DNA of 64,000 nucleotides from Marsupella aquatica. Lineage: Eukaryota > Marchantiophyta. The position numbers and the translations under genes were made by a program. Shown one piece after another: positions 13,304 through 25,720 of this stretch. Positions within the stretch are counted from its first letter, which is position 1. Every line of letters starts with the position of its first letter. Location of the stretch: positions 19,344,001 to 19,408,000 of the forward strand of contig OZ316893.1 in NCBI GenBank assembly GCA_973895155.1, written 5' to 3'. The notes under the pieces are model-generated. The model was not told the DNA's origin. It was given only the letters and a program-made list of their open reading frames with translations, and searched no databases.

Positions 13304-15825
13304 GATCCAGTCCAGTTCAGGAATTGAGCTTCTATGATTGATTGCTCCTCCCAAGGTGGTTCAGCCAAATGGAATTCTCAGAGCTGAAGTCGTTGTGCAC
13401 AACCACCACCTGCCTGGGAGAAGAAATTAGTTAATACGGGGCAGACTTCCAGCTTCAACGAAGTCTCCATCCAAGCGAATGCAAGTTCCATGCGGCCATC
13501 CTCCTCGCAGATACTTCGGGACAGAGAACTCTATCTGACGGTAAAAACGAACAATCTACAATGAAGTATTAATATTTAGCAGAGAACCTGCAGACGCCAA
13601 TCTACCATGCTTGTCTCTCATGTATCCCCCTCGATCTGTCCTGTAAAACGACTCTTGTGATCCTCTTAACTTACGAACTGTAACGGCAGGTTAACAGCAA
13701 CTATGATCGGGGCATTCCTAAATTGTGGGATGCCCCGAGCCGACTCTGAAAATGACCCATCAAACACACTCGAAAGGTGGCACAGAAGCCATGTGAACGC
13801 AGAAGACAAGTTTCTAAACTCGTCCATTCTAAAGACTCTAATCACATCATTTATCCCTTGACCCCACAACAAGGTGAAGGGCAGTGGAGACCAAATGGGC
13901 CATGAGGTAAATGGCAGAGAATGCAGCATAAGAGCCAATGAATTAGTTACGCACCGGTGAGCAATCACAAGCTAGCAGATTGTAGCTGTGGGATCGAGGA
14001 GAGGGCGTGCTCTCGTCGTCTGGTCTGGCAGGAGTGAAAGTAAGAAGCAGAAGCAGTAGGATGAAGGAAGATTTTCGCTTTGCTATTGGTCTTCCCCATC
14101 AAGAAGCGTCTGTATCAGGACAACTTCCTATGACGCCCACCCCCCACCGGCAACGATTGTCAGTCTCTGGCGTTGCGCTCATTGGCAGAATCGAGTACAC
14201 CACCACCACCATCTCCGGATGAGGAAGCGAGCGCGGCATATCTCCTCCTCTTCTTGATCTCACGCGTGGAAGGATGTACTCACGTTGATGATGAGCACTG
14301 GGTCTCCTTTCCGGATGACAATCCTGATCGGGCTCGATTAATCCCCGAATGTTCATTCACGTCCCCTTCCTTGAATATGATCGGTTTACCTCTTGTCTAT
14401 CTATCTACCGGTCTGTCTATCTGACGGAGTGTCAGTTTCAGAATCCTTCAAGTCCACCTCTGAGGTGCACCTTCTCACAAAACAGCTCATAAGCGCAGGC
14501 TTGCGAGTCACGCCGCTGGTCTCATTCGGACCGACCTACCGACAACTCTACCACTCTGTTCTCCTCTTCGCCAGCTCCACCCAACATGCAAGAAAGGACG
14601 TATGCGCTTGCAGACTTGGAGATTGAATCTATCACATGGTAGTAGCCTTCTTTACGAGTACATGACTCAGCTTGATTCGCGGCTCCCTCCTTCCATGTCT
14701 ATTCCGCTTCATGTCTTTCAGACAAAGCAATCTACACCAATTCCTTGGGAGTTGGGAGTTGGGAGTTGGGAATGCTATGCTTCGAGGAATGGATAGTTTC
14801 TTTCTTTCTCTCTCCCTTTCTTTCAGGAATGGGCAGGTTGGCTGGCCGGCCGGCCGGCTGCTATTGCATGGGATGGATAAGAAGAAGGAAGTGCCAACGA
14901 TACTAAGTTTCAAACCAAACCAAAACAGGAAGAGCTGGTTGTTGTTGTTGATCAGGCTTTCTTCCTCAAGCACGCAGGCACATACGTACGCCAGCAGAAA
15001 CGAAGACACCACTCGTAAAAGTCGACAGACAATGATGAATGAAACTATGAACGAGAGTAGGGACTACGTGACGTAGCCAAGGGCGTTCATCAGCGACATA
15101 AACAAGTACAGGAGACGAAGAGCACACTCCAACAACGCGCTCGTTCATGGACAGAGCAAGAAGGAGTCCAACCTAGAGGTGGGTCATTGCAGCATTTGAG
15201 GGTGAGGGGATGGTGCTGACCAGGAAACCGTGATAGCCGTGATGAGCTCATTCCCACTGGTACAGTGATGTTATGAGCGAGTGAGCACGGACATTGAAGG
15301 TGAGCAAGGGCTGGGTAAAAATTATAAACCAATCCACTCCGCAGCACCGGCTTCAGCGAAGAAAGCGGGAATTCGGGGACCCACCAAACATCTGAAACCC
15401 GATTTCGCGTAGGCTCGAAGGTATGGGAGCAACGACACAACAATCATCCTCGGCCCTTTCGTAGTGAGACAAACTCGCTCGCCCTTCCCTAGTTCCCTCC
15501 CTCGCACTGAGGACTCGACGTGCTTCCTTTCCTTCGTTCCTTTCACATTGCTTTCGCTTGGGGATTGGCATCGCGGACTTTATTGACATTAACTTGCTCG
15601 GAGAGGAAACTGCGCCTGCCCTTGCGCTGGCTCGCTGGAACTGTGAGCCATGGCAAAAACAATAAAATAATGTCGAGAACCCAATCTCCGCAGAACCATG
15701 CAGTGAGATACAGAACTCAGTCTTCGAGATTATCGTGTTTGTAGCTCGAATCTTTACACCAGTCCTGGCGCAGCACCTGACTATACCGGACCTCGCAGAC
15801 CTACCGGGTAATTATAACAATAGGG
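13304..15825. other. Intergenic and upstream region of the F-box gene
   Basis: No coding exon was recognised on either strand. The minus strand next to 13304 probably carries the leader of the F-box gene. A short tandem of ttgggag units (14744-14770), a ctttctttctctctccctttc tract (14800-14825) and ggccggccggccgg (14844-14860) are the only low-complexity features. The ORFs here are short and domainless. Confidence 0.35.
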
Positions 15826-16530
15826 GTCTCAAATAAATAGAACCCCGAGTTAAATCTACATCACATTAATGTTCCCCCCACTTCCCAGGGGCGCCGTACA
15901 CCCCGTCCCAGTCCCCGATGTTGCTGCCTGCTCCGGCCCAAGTTTGGCAGAACATAAACCAATACTCTACAATTTAAATCATGTGCTCCGGCCCGATTAA
16001 CTTTGCGCCATCGACTTCAGGTTTATGTTTTGGCACCCAAAATGTTTTGTCGGCCGCTCCGGCCCGATTGACTTTGTGCCATCAACTTTTTGGAAGAAGT
16101 GTTGCCAAAACATAAACCACCACTCCATAGAGAATAAATATTTGGCACAACATAAACCAAGACTTTATAAATCATGACTCTTAACCAAAGTACTAGGTTT
16201 GCCCTGAACACTTAGACTCTGTTGGAAAGAAGTGTTGCCAGAACATAAACCAAGACTCCACAAGGAATAAATCGATGACACAATCTTAAGTCGTCAGGCC
16301 GGAGCAAGTGAAGGTGCCAAAACATAAACCCAAAGTCAATGACCCAAAGTTTATCGGGTCGGAGGGCTTGACAAAATGGTAGAGTATTGGTTTATGTTCT
16401 GCCAAACTTGGGCCGGAGCGGGCAGCAACATCGGGGACTGGGATGGGCAGTGTACGGCGCCCCGGGGAAGTGGGGGAGCATTAACGTGATGTAGATTTAA
16501 CTCGGGGTATAAATAGAGCATCTCAAACTT
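15826..16530. mobile_element. Long fold-back (TIR) element, about 700 bp, non-autonomous
   Basis: The segment 15826-15975 reappears as its near-perfect reverse complement at 16379-16530, including gagttaaatctacat, gcgccgtac, ccccgatgttgctgcc and ggcagaacataaaccaat. The homology continues inward at lower identity: ccggcccgattaac with ggtttatgttttggcacc at 15985-16040 pairs with 16300-16365. Arms of 150 to over 200 bp flank a centre of about 260 bp with several aacataaacca repeats. This is a fold-back or MITE-like DNA transposon with no coding capacity. A reduced relative may lie at 29528-29675. No clear target-site duplication was resolved. Confidence 0.75.
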
Positions 16531-17095
16531 TAGAAGACGAACTTTTAGGTGACGTTGAGCCGAGAGTACACGTTGCTGGATGCGGACCCAAAATGTGCAG
16601 TACACCACGTCGGCAAACCGCACTTTTTGGCCCGGGCTTGTTTGCTAACATTACTTCTCCAGTTGTTACGACACCTCTCAAAGTTATCCCCCCAACCCCG
16701 TGCTTACTCATGCCCAAAAAGTAGGACCTGGCCCTAGTTTCGGCCTTGTTTCTGGAGGTCAAGAGCCCGGATGGCTCTCGAGAGAAGTAAACTTTGAGAC
16801 ACCCTCATGGACCACTCGGGCAGTCTCATGGCAGTTTCGAGGGATGTCTTGCAAAAACATGCTCCACTCCCTGAGCCTATGTCTCACAGCAGTTTTGGAC
16901 AGCTGCCATGAAAAAATGTCATGGGATTCCAATGTTTCCTGATGGCCGGTTGCCCCATCACGGGCTACAGTAGCTGTTCTGGGACTGATAAAACTTAACC
17001 TCCAAAAGTTTGCATCAGTTGAATAACCCGTAGGCCACTTAGGGGCACTGGCGGTGTCCAGCGAAAGAGCACAAAGGGTATAGGATAAAGGGTTT

Positions 17096-17499
17096 AGGGT
17101 GTCTCAAATCTCTTATTTTGTCATTGGTCACGGTCAAGGTATGTTTCCCAAAACTATAGTGATTTTTCCATCTCTAAATTTAGTCATTGGTCACCAAGAT
17201 CAAGGTATGTCTCCCAAAACTATAGTGGTGTACATTTTTCCCTCTCAAATCTATAAACTTAGTCATTGGTCACCACGGTCAAGGTATGTTTCCCAAAACT
17301 ATAGTGGTGTACATTTTGCCCAAAACTATAGTAGGGTGTCTCAATCTTTGGAGTTGCGGGAAAAAAATGAGGTCTGGGATTAGCAGTTTAGGTCACGGTT
17401 CATCAGTGTGTGGATATGTATTTTTGTGTCCGCCACCTTTTTCCCCGGATTCCATCTCTGACCGCAACCGAAGCAACAACACGAAATTTGAGACGCCCT
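17096..17499. mobile_element. Small TIR element with agggtgtctcaaa ends
   Basis: The left end reads agggtgtctcaaatc and the right end gaaatttgagacgccct, an inverted pair about 400 bp apart. The same terminal word occurs at 596-608, 16794-16806, 17333-17344 and, as an inverted pair, at 29798-30094. Between the ends is a tandem repeat (17120-17330) of units containing gtcattggtca, ggtatgt, tcccaaaactatagtg. There is no coding capacity. This is read as a MITE-like family, with moderate confidence because only about 13 terminal bases are conserved. Confidence 0.45.
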
Positions 17500-17504
17500 A
17501 GTGG

Positions 17505-19200
17505 CGGACACGAGAAAACTTGTCCGCTAGAGCCCAACACAAAAAGGAAACTGGTACTTTTGGGCCAGTATTTTCTTTGCGGCCCTACAAGGTTGAGAGC
17601 CCTATTTGAGATCGTTAAGGATCGTGGGGTGATTCTTACAGTAGCTGGCCTACCAGATCTTGCCACATAAGCAGATTTATATTTGGTAATTTTGCACCGT
17701 ATTTTTGGGTGTATTTGTACACAGGTATAAGATGACAAGGCAGCAGGTGCATGTACCCTAACTAATCTCAGCCATTGAAATTGACGGTCAGATATTAGGC
17801 ACGGGGAGCTTTCGATCTGGTCCATTCGATTGAGTCAATCAATGGCCACAATCCTTAACGTATGTTTATGGCTGCCCCCTGCTCCTTAATGGGGTATTTG
17901 AGCTTCAGTATGCCTCCCCGCATACGCGGGTCGACATACGGTCACTCTAATATCCCATTAAACCGCCACTGTCCATATAAATAGCACTAGAGCCAAGCGC
18001 CGGTCAGCTCATTGTTCCGGACTCTGCCCAAAGGCTCTGCGACCCTGCCAGAGCCCGTAGCCCTAGCCAGGCTCCGCAATACGTGGTGGGTCGTCAGTGG
18101 TCCAAAAAGTGAGGTGGGGCATCCCGTGAGTTCGTTTGTTCGCGGAATGCCGTGGTTCGTGAGTGAGATGGGCTAGAAAACATGCTGCCATAGCCATGAA
18201 ACTATCCGAGTGTGCTGGGGTTGGTGCATGTGCTGGGTTGAATGAATGGTGGAATTGACATGTTCTATGAACTCAAAAACTAATCGCGCCCAAAGTCGCG
18301 ACCAAAGGAGCACACAAAAATTCCAACCGCTCTTGCACATGGAACATTGTCCATTCAGTTGAATGTAAATAGAGACCCAATCGAGTTTGCAATTTGGTCA
18401 AGAATTTATACTGCACATAGGCATGCACAAAGGCACTGGCAAGAGCCGTTCTCTACATTTTGATCGTATCAACTGCTCGCCAGTCAGAAATGGTCGTGCA
18501 TACTATCGGACCTTGAGTTTTGGCTACAACTATTGTCATTCTGTTTTGGAAGACGTGGAACAGTAAGTAGCCCAAGAATAGCAATTGACAATGGAGGCCG
18601 AATTCAGTCGTCACACACAAGGACTTCGCCGCTGGTGTTCAACATTGCTCGTGAGCATATCCCGGGGCATATCCAGAACCTGAACGAACAAAAAATAGAG
18701 AGTTTGTTGACCTGTTGAGTGATCGATCCAAGCAATTACATCGTCTGACTAGCAGCCTTCTAAAGCCGACTATACAAAAGACGAAGCTATCCCAATCTCC
18801 ATAAATTCTTGAGTGCACGTCATATCTAGTGAGTCCCTAATGTATATGACAAGAAACCAACCTCTCGCATAGCGGTCGCGCATTGGGATCTGCTTGGGTA
18901 CACCGAGCGGCCACTTTCATCATCCATAGCACGCAGCATTTGTTTAACTTAGTGCATTCCAATCGCCAATCCAACATTCTCCTTTGGATGTTGCACTCAT
19001 CCGATGACTGGATCGCTTCAACTGTCTCTCGGCCCTGTATTACTCAACCCAAATTGTCTCTTGGCCCTGTATTACTTGTATGTGCGTACTCGCAGCAATC
19101 GGGTGCCCACCACTCCTGAGTGCAGACTACTCTATTACTGTCGTGCTTGCACCCTCTCCGTGGTGCCGTGGTGGCTCTGAAGCCCGTCCACTTGTGAAGC
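17505..19200. other. Intergenic stretch without recognisable gene
   Basis: A GC-rich patch at 17900-18130 (atacgcgggtcg, agcgccggtcagc, ccctgccagagcccg) contrasts with AT-rich flanks. No domain-bearing ORF, RNA gene or repeat family member was identified. Confidence 0.3.
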
Positions 19201-19480
19201 TCGTGGGGCAACATCGGATAGCTAGTTGACATAGTTCTCACCCATTCGCCAAGATGTGTCTCTGTTTTGTTGAGTTGGCAGAAAGCAGGGCGTCCAGTGA
19301 TGAGCTCGAACACAAAACCCCAAAGGCGTAGACATCCTGTGGCATGGAAAGCTTCCCTCCTGGTTCATACTTTGGACCCAAGTATTGGCTAAGCTCATAA
19401 TGGACTACCCATCAAAGTAGTGCCTAGAGGACAATGGCCGCAAGAGCTTTGTCTCATGAATAGACATAGCTTTCTTCTTA
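19200..19480 (-). pseudogene. Receptor-like kinase C-lobe fragment, frameshifted
   Basis: On the minus strand one frame reads GPKYEPGGKLSMPQDVYAFG and the next frame continues FELITGRPAF and HLGEWVR. Together these match kinase subdomains VIII-X of plant receptor-like kinases (P-E-Y/GDVYSFGV..LELLTGR). The break falls in ggggttttgtgttcgag at about 19310-19325. A second break lies upstream, at about 19405, where a frame ending SSRHYFDG meets a stop. Nothing of the ATP-binding lobe or DFG motif was found, so it is a truncated relic. A minus-strand ORF at 20023-20529 may or may not have belonged to the same gene; it shows no kinase motif. Confidence 0.6.
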
Positions 19481-20269
19481 GAGTTCAGGGTTTGATCTGC
19501 TTCCTTATCGTTTCCAAGAATTGAAGGACTCATCGACATTTCTTCGTTCCAGTTTTTGACATCAGTGACCAGGGAATCCCTTCTTCTGTAGATGAAAGTC
19601 TGTGGTGCAAAGTTCAGCAAAGTATTGTCAGACCCAAGCCACCATGCCAGATCCGGAAGAGCTTCACACAATTTCAAAAATGGCACTAGCAATTCCGAAA
19701 CTAAGCCACCATGTCCAATCCCCAGTAATTCACGGAAAAATGCGGATCCGGACTCCGCTGAATCCTGCTTTTCTCCAGTGTTACACACGTCTCAACACCC
19801 GTATTACAGTATCACGGTTCTGTCGGTGTAATCAATCTTCATCAAATTGGAAGGCTGTTGGAAAGTTGCCATGCGATTATGTATCTTTCTAAGACACATA
19901 AGGCAAAAGGCGACAAGCAAAGCGCAACTGCTACTGGGATGAGCCACCAACTATATCGATTGCTCTATTATAAGCTACGATTGCACACAAGCTGTCACTC
20001 TCTCGAGTCATTACTGGCAACATCATGTTTGATTTACATCTTTGCTCATTACATTCCCCAATGATGTGCGCACATTGCAACGCAAAAGATATGTCAGCTT
20101 TGGCAGGGCCGCAACATTGTCCCATGAATCTTTCATTATCCTACCTCTGCGATAGGGGAAAGCAATCGGCTGAGTAGAGTAGCCGAACTGTTCAAACCTT
20201 CTCTGTGCATCCTGCCTAAGAAGCACAATGCTTGTGAGAATCACGATTCGTGTACGCTCTTCCTTTCTT

Positions 20270-20565
20270 TTGCCATGCACTTCAACACTGACACGAGCCG
20301 GGTAGTTCTTTCGTGCAATTATTGGTTTACACAAAATGACACAGCAGGGGAAAGATCGTTTACATTGAACGGGATCGTTTACATATTGAACGGGAGCCGG
20401 CTTGTTGTATGGTGTGCCATGCACTTCAACACTTACATGAGCCGGGCAGTTCTTTTGTGCAATTATTGGTTTACCACACGGTAGCGGCTTGACGGCACAA
20501 CTGAGAACAGGGTCAGGGCAGGATGGCATGGTTTACCACACGGTAGCAGCTTGACGGCACAACTA
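20270..20565. repeat. Local direct duplications
   Basis: The block tgccatgcacttcaacac with gagccggg, agttctt and gtgcaattattggttta occurs at 20270-20330 and again at 20417-20475. A second block, ggtttaccacacggtagc with gcttgacggcacaact, occurs at 20468-20510 and 20529-20565. The copies overlap so that the region is a stepwise amplified cassette. On the minus strand each long copy encodes a CKPIIA..N.PA.VSVEVHG-like peptide within a 168-residue ORF, which has no recognised domain. Confidence 0.6.
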
Positions 20566-20914
20566 AGAACGATAATGCGCATGGAAAGGGAAGTAGCCTT
20601 CGCTCATTGTAGAGGATGACAGTGAGTGTAAAATGAGTGCACTCATGAGTGTAAAATGCAGAATTGATGCCGGTGAGACCACCCACTTTTGTTTTCCGAT
20701 TCGCCGAGTAGCAAGGCACTGACTTGGTCAAATACACGGCATTTGCATTTGTTGTGAAGGAAGGTATGAACTTACTAACTAAACTCTTGCATCTTCATCC
20801 ACAAGTGCATTGTAGACTTGAAGCATGAATATGGTAACCATACAAATATATGAGGACGTCTAATTTGCAAAAATTGTTGTTGTCACTATTGTTTTGGTTG
20901 CCAGAGTAGGACAA

Positions 20915-23900
20915 ATGGTCCGTCAACCGCACAGGAGGGATTATCACCAAGTTGGGGGCAATCTTCGATGTAGGCTTCCAGGAAGTCATATACGTACATA
21001 CCATGCCTTACAGGGTGCCCTCAAATGGTCCCATGGGAAGTTGATGGCTTGGCTCATGGATGGTATGTCCATGCAAATCTCTACTGTTATTAGCGGACAT
21101 CATCGACGGTATCAAGAGGAAGTAATAGCATTTGAGGGCCCAAATGACTTTGGATGGATAAATAGTGAACACCTTGCTAATGAAGAGGACTTGGGAACAT
21201 TTGGGATCATTTCAGAGGTAATTTTAATATCAATTTTCATTATAGTTCCAAGATTACTTTCTTTCACTAATCTTTGTTTTCTAGGTTTTCATTTGAGTAA
21301 ACCTCTTCCAACATCTCTCCTTTTTGATGTATTTAAAAAATTAGGGTTATCCAAAATTTAGTGGTTTTATCTTTGGTACATCATGATTTAGTATTGTTGA
21401 CCCATGTTTGTCTTTTTTTCTTGCAGCCATCTTGTGGTGCACTATCATCCGGTCCAAATAATGAGGAATCCATTCCTGACGAGGCATCACCTTCAGACGG
21501 AGAGCAAGATGATTCAGACTTGAACACTAGTGTATCTGACCACATTGAGTCTGGTGAGGAGGATGCAGAGCACATTCCGGATTCCAACATACACGTGGAA
21601 GATGGCCCTATGATGTCCGATTCCCAGGTAACTTTTTAAAGGATTTTTAATCCTTTTGTTTAGTGTTACATGTTTTGTTCCATAAAATAGGAACACATGC
21701 ACAAAATAATGCACACTGTAATTTTTATGTTTTGCACACATTGAATTAATGACAAAATATGATGATAACAAAAAGTTTATGTTTTAACCTCACATCTGTA
21801 CATGATAATATGCTAAAGAGGATAATCTTCAATTATAATGATAGGACTAACTTTTGAGTCCTCACCCTGCCCAACCTACATACAATACAAATCAATGAGG
21901 GGTCACTACTAAAAAGAGGTTTAAGGAGGTCGTTCCCTAATATCATTTTTTTTGTTTTTTTGCTTTTTCACCCTAAACCCTCAACCCTAATATCATGCTT
22001 AACTTACTCCTTTGACTTATTTGGCCCTGGCCATGGCATATAGTAATCAGGTTCCACACTATCTTTTCTATCAATTGCCATACTTTGTTTAATGGGTGTC
22101 AAAAAGATTTGAGCATTGAAGATGGTATCTGTAGAGGTTGGTTAGGGGTCCGGGGAAGGGAATATTTTTTCTTTGTTTAGGGAACAGCTGTAAAATGATA
22201 AGTCATGCAAACTAATCAGGAACTTTACTTTACATAGGTAATGCATTCATTTTATGGAAACCGTACCTTCAACTAAAAATCAAAAATTGCACCCTAAACC
22301 CCTGGCTAACAGATTTCAAATGAGGATGGAGCCATTGGTTTGCTGGAAGGCAGTGATCCAACAACATTTGGTTTCGACAGTATGGTTTTCATGGATTCCG
22401 GGTTTCAAGAGAATGACACTCAGGTATTCTATATTTTCACATTGTTGTCCTTGTCATTTGCATCAATTCATAGTTATAATTATTTATTTTAAATAAATTG
22501 CATCTTTACATAGCTTACTAATTATCGTGTGTTTTTCAAGGCATCTACTTCTTCTGAGCAAGTACATGTTGACTCTCGTTTGGATTTTGAGTATGAGCCA
22601 TCCTCTCAAGAAAATACAACCCAGGCCGACCCTAAGAGCCTGGTGGAGTATGCTTTTTGGCAAAAAAGCAAGGTCCACGAATTTTTTCGGGAATTTTGTG
22701 TGAATTGTCGTGTTGAAGGTTGTGTTGGTAAGTATTTGGTTGAGGACATAGTGACACACCATCAGTTGTGGATATTGAAATTGAAGTGCCCACAAGGGCA
22801 TACACAATCTTTCATGACTGGGGAGAATGAACTTCATAGAGGTACGTCATCTGCTCAAATTAATACTATTTGTTTATACTATTGTACTTATTTGATTTAA
22901 TATTGTCCATTTTAAAACAAAAAGTTTATAAGTCAAGTCTTGTTTTCTTGATGAATACAGGTGTTCCTGCAATCACTGGACTGATTTACCACTCTGCTCT
23001 CTCTGCTGGTTTAACACACAACATCATATGTGAACTCTTTTCTCACATTGAGATCCATGTTCCAAGAAACACCCATTGGTTTCGATTTCAAAATGGAGCC
23101 CGAAGAGACATTGGATGGATTGGAGCAGTGCTGCAAGTCTGGAATGATAAGAAACAAAGGTTGCAACAAAGCTTAGCAGAAAGAGATGGTATGTCAATCT
23201 TCTTGTAGTGAAACACTTGTTTTGCTAGCTAGTTGATTGATGAGTCTATCAATTTATTACTATTAGGTTGTTAGTGCATGCATGTAAATGTTGGTTTCTA
23301 AATATTTGGTGAATTTATGATAATTGTAGGTTCCACTCCAATGATTTTATATGTGGATTGTCGTTGGGACTCATCACGTTCTGGATACCATGGCACTGTT
23401 CCTGTCATAGACGTGGCTACTAGTAAGGTAGTAGAGCTTGTAACAATCAACCGCGTTGAGGCTGGGAATTCAGGCGCTATTGAGGCAATTGGTGTTCGTC
23501 GTGCCCTCCAACATCTTCAAGATGTTGGAGTTAGAATCAATGAGGTTGTTCATGATGATAACAACACAGTTGATGCTATTCTTCGTGAGCTCAATGTTGA
23601 TAACCAGAAGGATTTATGGCACAAATGTAAGAATCTTTTGAAGCAATTTAACAAAGAGCTAGCAAATGTGAAAGAAACAGCACCTGTTGGTGGGATCGAT
23701 GGTGCAGTATCCTTGCAAGAATTGGGCAGATTCACTGTGCGAGTGTTGTCAGATTGGTGCAAGAACCAGCTATTGAGGCACACAGGTAATAAGACAGAGT
23801 TGGTGCACCGCATTGGAAGACATAAAGGGCTTTTGGAGGAGGACATCACATTGCACACCAGGAGGCAATTGAAGTATCCAGAATTGACAGAAAAACAACT

Positions 23901-24731
23901 TGGTGATAAATTGAAGAGTTGGTTTTACTATTGTTGCTGCAATGCAAAAGAAAGGTACGATGGTAACTATGGTATTCAATTCCATTCAAACTAACTTGAG
24001 CAATTATTGAATTCTTTCATTATTTTGAACTAAACTAACTCTTGAATTATATTGTAATGACTACTGTCTTATAGAGGAAATGATGATGCTACCATGTTGG
24101 CTAAGGAGATCATCACAGCAGCTGATCATTGGGCTGGTAACCATGAACCCTGCAAAGATTTCCTTCCTTGCAAGTGTTGTGAGGAAGGTGTAACTTACAT
24201 GCCATACTATGTTGAAGGTAAGTTAAACGCTACTATCCATTAAACTTGGTTGTAAATTGTGTATGAGATAAATAATGAGTTTTATATTGTTATCTAATGT
24301 AATTGGATTGTTACCTAATGTTTTGCAATTTATAATATTTTCAAATATGGATTCTTGTGGGTTTTGCAGGGGGCGCTACACATAGAGCTCTAAAGCAATG
24401 GTTGCAGAAGAACATCACTGCAATCAATGTTCGCTTTTACACTAGAGCCCGAGCAAATTTTTTTAGTGAAACATTTCATGGAAACATCAACAAGTATGCT
24501 ATGAAGAGGATTCATTTTTCCATGACTCATGAAGCCCGAATGGCATGTGCTGCAATGTGTTGGAATGAAAACATTGGTCGAGAGGTGGTACGAGTTCGAA
24601 CACGACAGCCTAGTAATACATGTACACGTCAGCGTACATCAAAGGTTCGTGACCTAGTTCCTAGAAGCATCAGGTGGAAGAAAGACGTGGCCCATATCAT
24701 ATTTGGAAGAGGTGTAGACTATGATATGTGA
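20915..24731 (+). CDS. DDE-transposase-like protein with inserted SAP-like motif, eight exons
   Basis: Exons 20915-21217, 21427-21627, 22313-22423, 22541-22841, 22961-23188, 23330-23954, 24075-24217 and 24370-24731 all have GT/AG borders and join into one 757-codon frame plus stop. An additional upstream exon is possible because an acceptor-like ttgccag precedes the first ATG. Residues 102-205 are acidic. About 230-300 holds a Cys-rich segment (EFCVNCRVEGC, KLKCPQGH). The RNase H-like core follows: D391 in YVDCRWDSSRSGYHG, D457/D458 in VVHDDNNTVDAILRE with DLWHKCKNL after it, and E671 in FFSETFHGNINKYAMKR. It ends with an RMACAAMCWNENIGRE block. This order (D-rich first motif, DxWH.xK, ExFH..., NEN.GR) is that of an unnamed transposase-derived family I know from fish, lancelet and cnidarian genomes. 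A SAP-like motif (about residues 516-545) sits between the second D and the E. No stops or frameshifts: a recently active element or a domesticated host gene. Confidence 0.78.
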
Positions 24732-25109
24732 TACTTGATACAGTTGTTATTTTGGCTATAAACTTCCACCCTTGTCATGCATTTGACATTTAGGAGATAT
24801 ATAAGTTGTGGGTTTTGCTATATTCATATGCCATTTTTTACTGTCCCATGTATCACCTTGCCATCTAATTTTGTTTTGTAATAGAATGTATATTGTAGGA
24901 TGTGAAGTTAGGGTTTAGCACCATCAAATAACAAAAAGTTGTGAGTTGTGTTGTTGTATTACAACTTTGGGAAATGGCCATGGACCAAGTGTCCATACTT
25001 GACCTGCCTATGATAGAAGAGTAACATGCATTCATGGCATTGCATTGCAAACTAACTTGGTGGATACATTGCAAATATTTATCTGAATTTAACAATACTC
25101 CAAAAGGGA

Positions 25110-25720
25110 ATTGAACCCTCATGCTGCCATCCAGTAGGAGTTCCAACCCAAAGGAGGGGGAAGGAGGCACAAGCCAAACAAACACAAAAATCAAGTAGCA
25201 CAAAGAACCCACACAATGATAATACTAGGAATAAACAAATAAAGACAAATTTAAAAACTAAAACTAAAAAACCAAAAGAGGAAACCAAGATGGTATTTGC
25301 CTCCCAATCTCCACGGTTTTGTAGTGCAATTGGGAGAAAGGAGGCACATGCCAAACAAAGAAAATGAAATAGTATAGATAGTAGAACAAACTTAAGAAAC
25401 CTTGGAGCAATAAGTAAACATGGATGAAAACATAGTTACACAACCTTACCAAACTAAAGGATATACCGACATGGTTGCTTAGCAAGGCCCAAATTGTTTA
25501 CACTTGCAGTTGGGAAAGGAAAGGAGGCACATGTGAAAAAAACATGAAAAAAATTGGTGAAACAAAGAACCCATGAAAGAATAACTCACGTGATGAAACA
25601 ACAATGATGAAAAGAAAAATTACAAAATAAAAACCTAAAATCGAAAACCCACATGTTGTTCGCCTGGTAGCTCCCAAGTGGACTGCACAGCAGCTGTGAC
25701 TGCTGCTGGGAAGGGTGTTC
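25110..25720 (-). repeat. Degenerate tandem units of about 185-190 bp
   Basis: Four diverged copies start near 25125, 25310, 25495 and 25670. Each has on the plus strand a tcccaa..tgggag-type core, ggaggcaca..ccaaacaaa, an A-rich stretch and caaagaaccca. On the minus strand the core resembles an exon with peptides such as SFLPIALQNRGDW and SQLHYKTVEIGRQ in shifting frames. It may be duplicated exons of the gene fragment next door or simple non-coding amplification. Confidence 0.45.

Noticed and set aside
20023-20529. 168-codon minus-strand frame with repeated CKPIIA..N.PA.VSVEVHG peptides
   Set aside because: The repetition comes from the local DNA duplication; no family recognised and no splice partner found.
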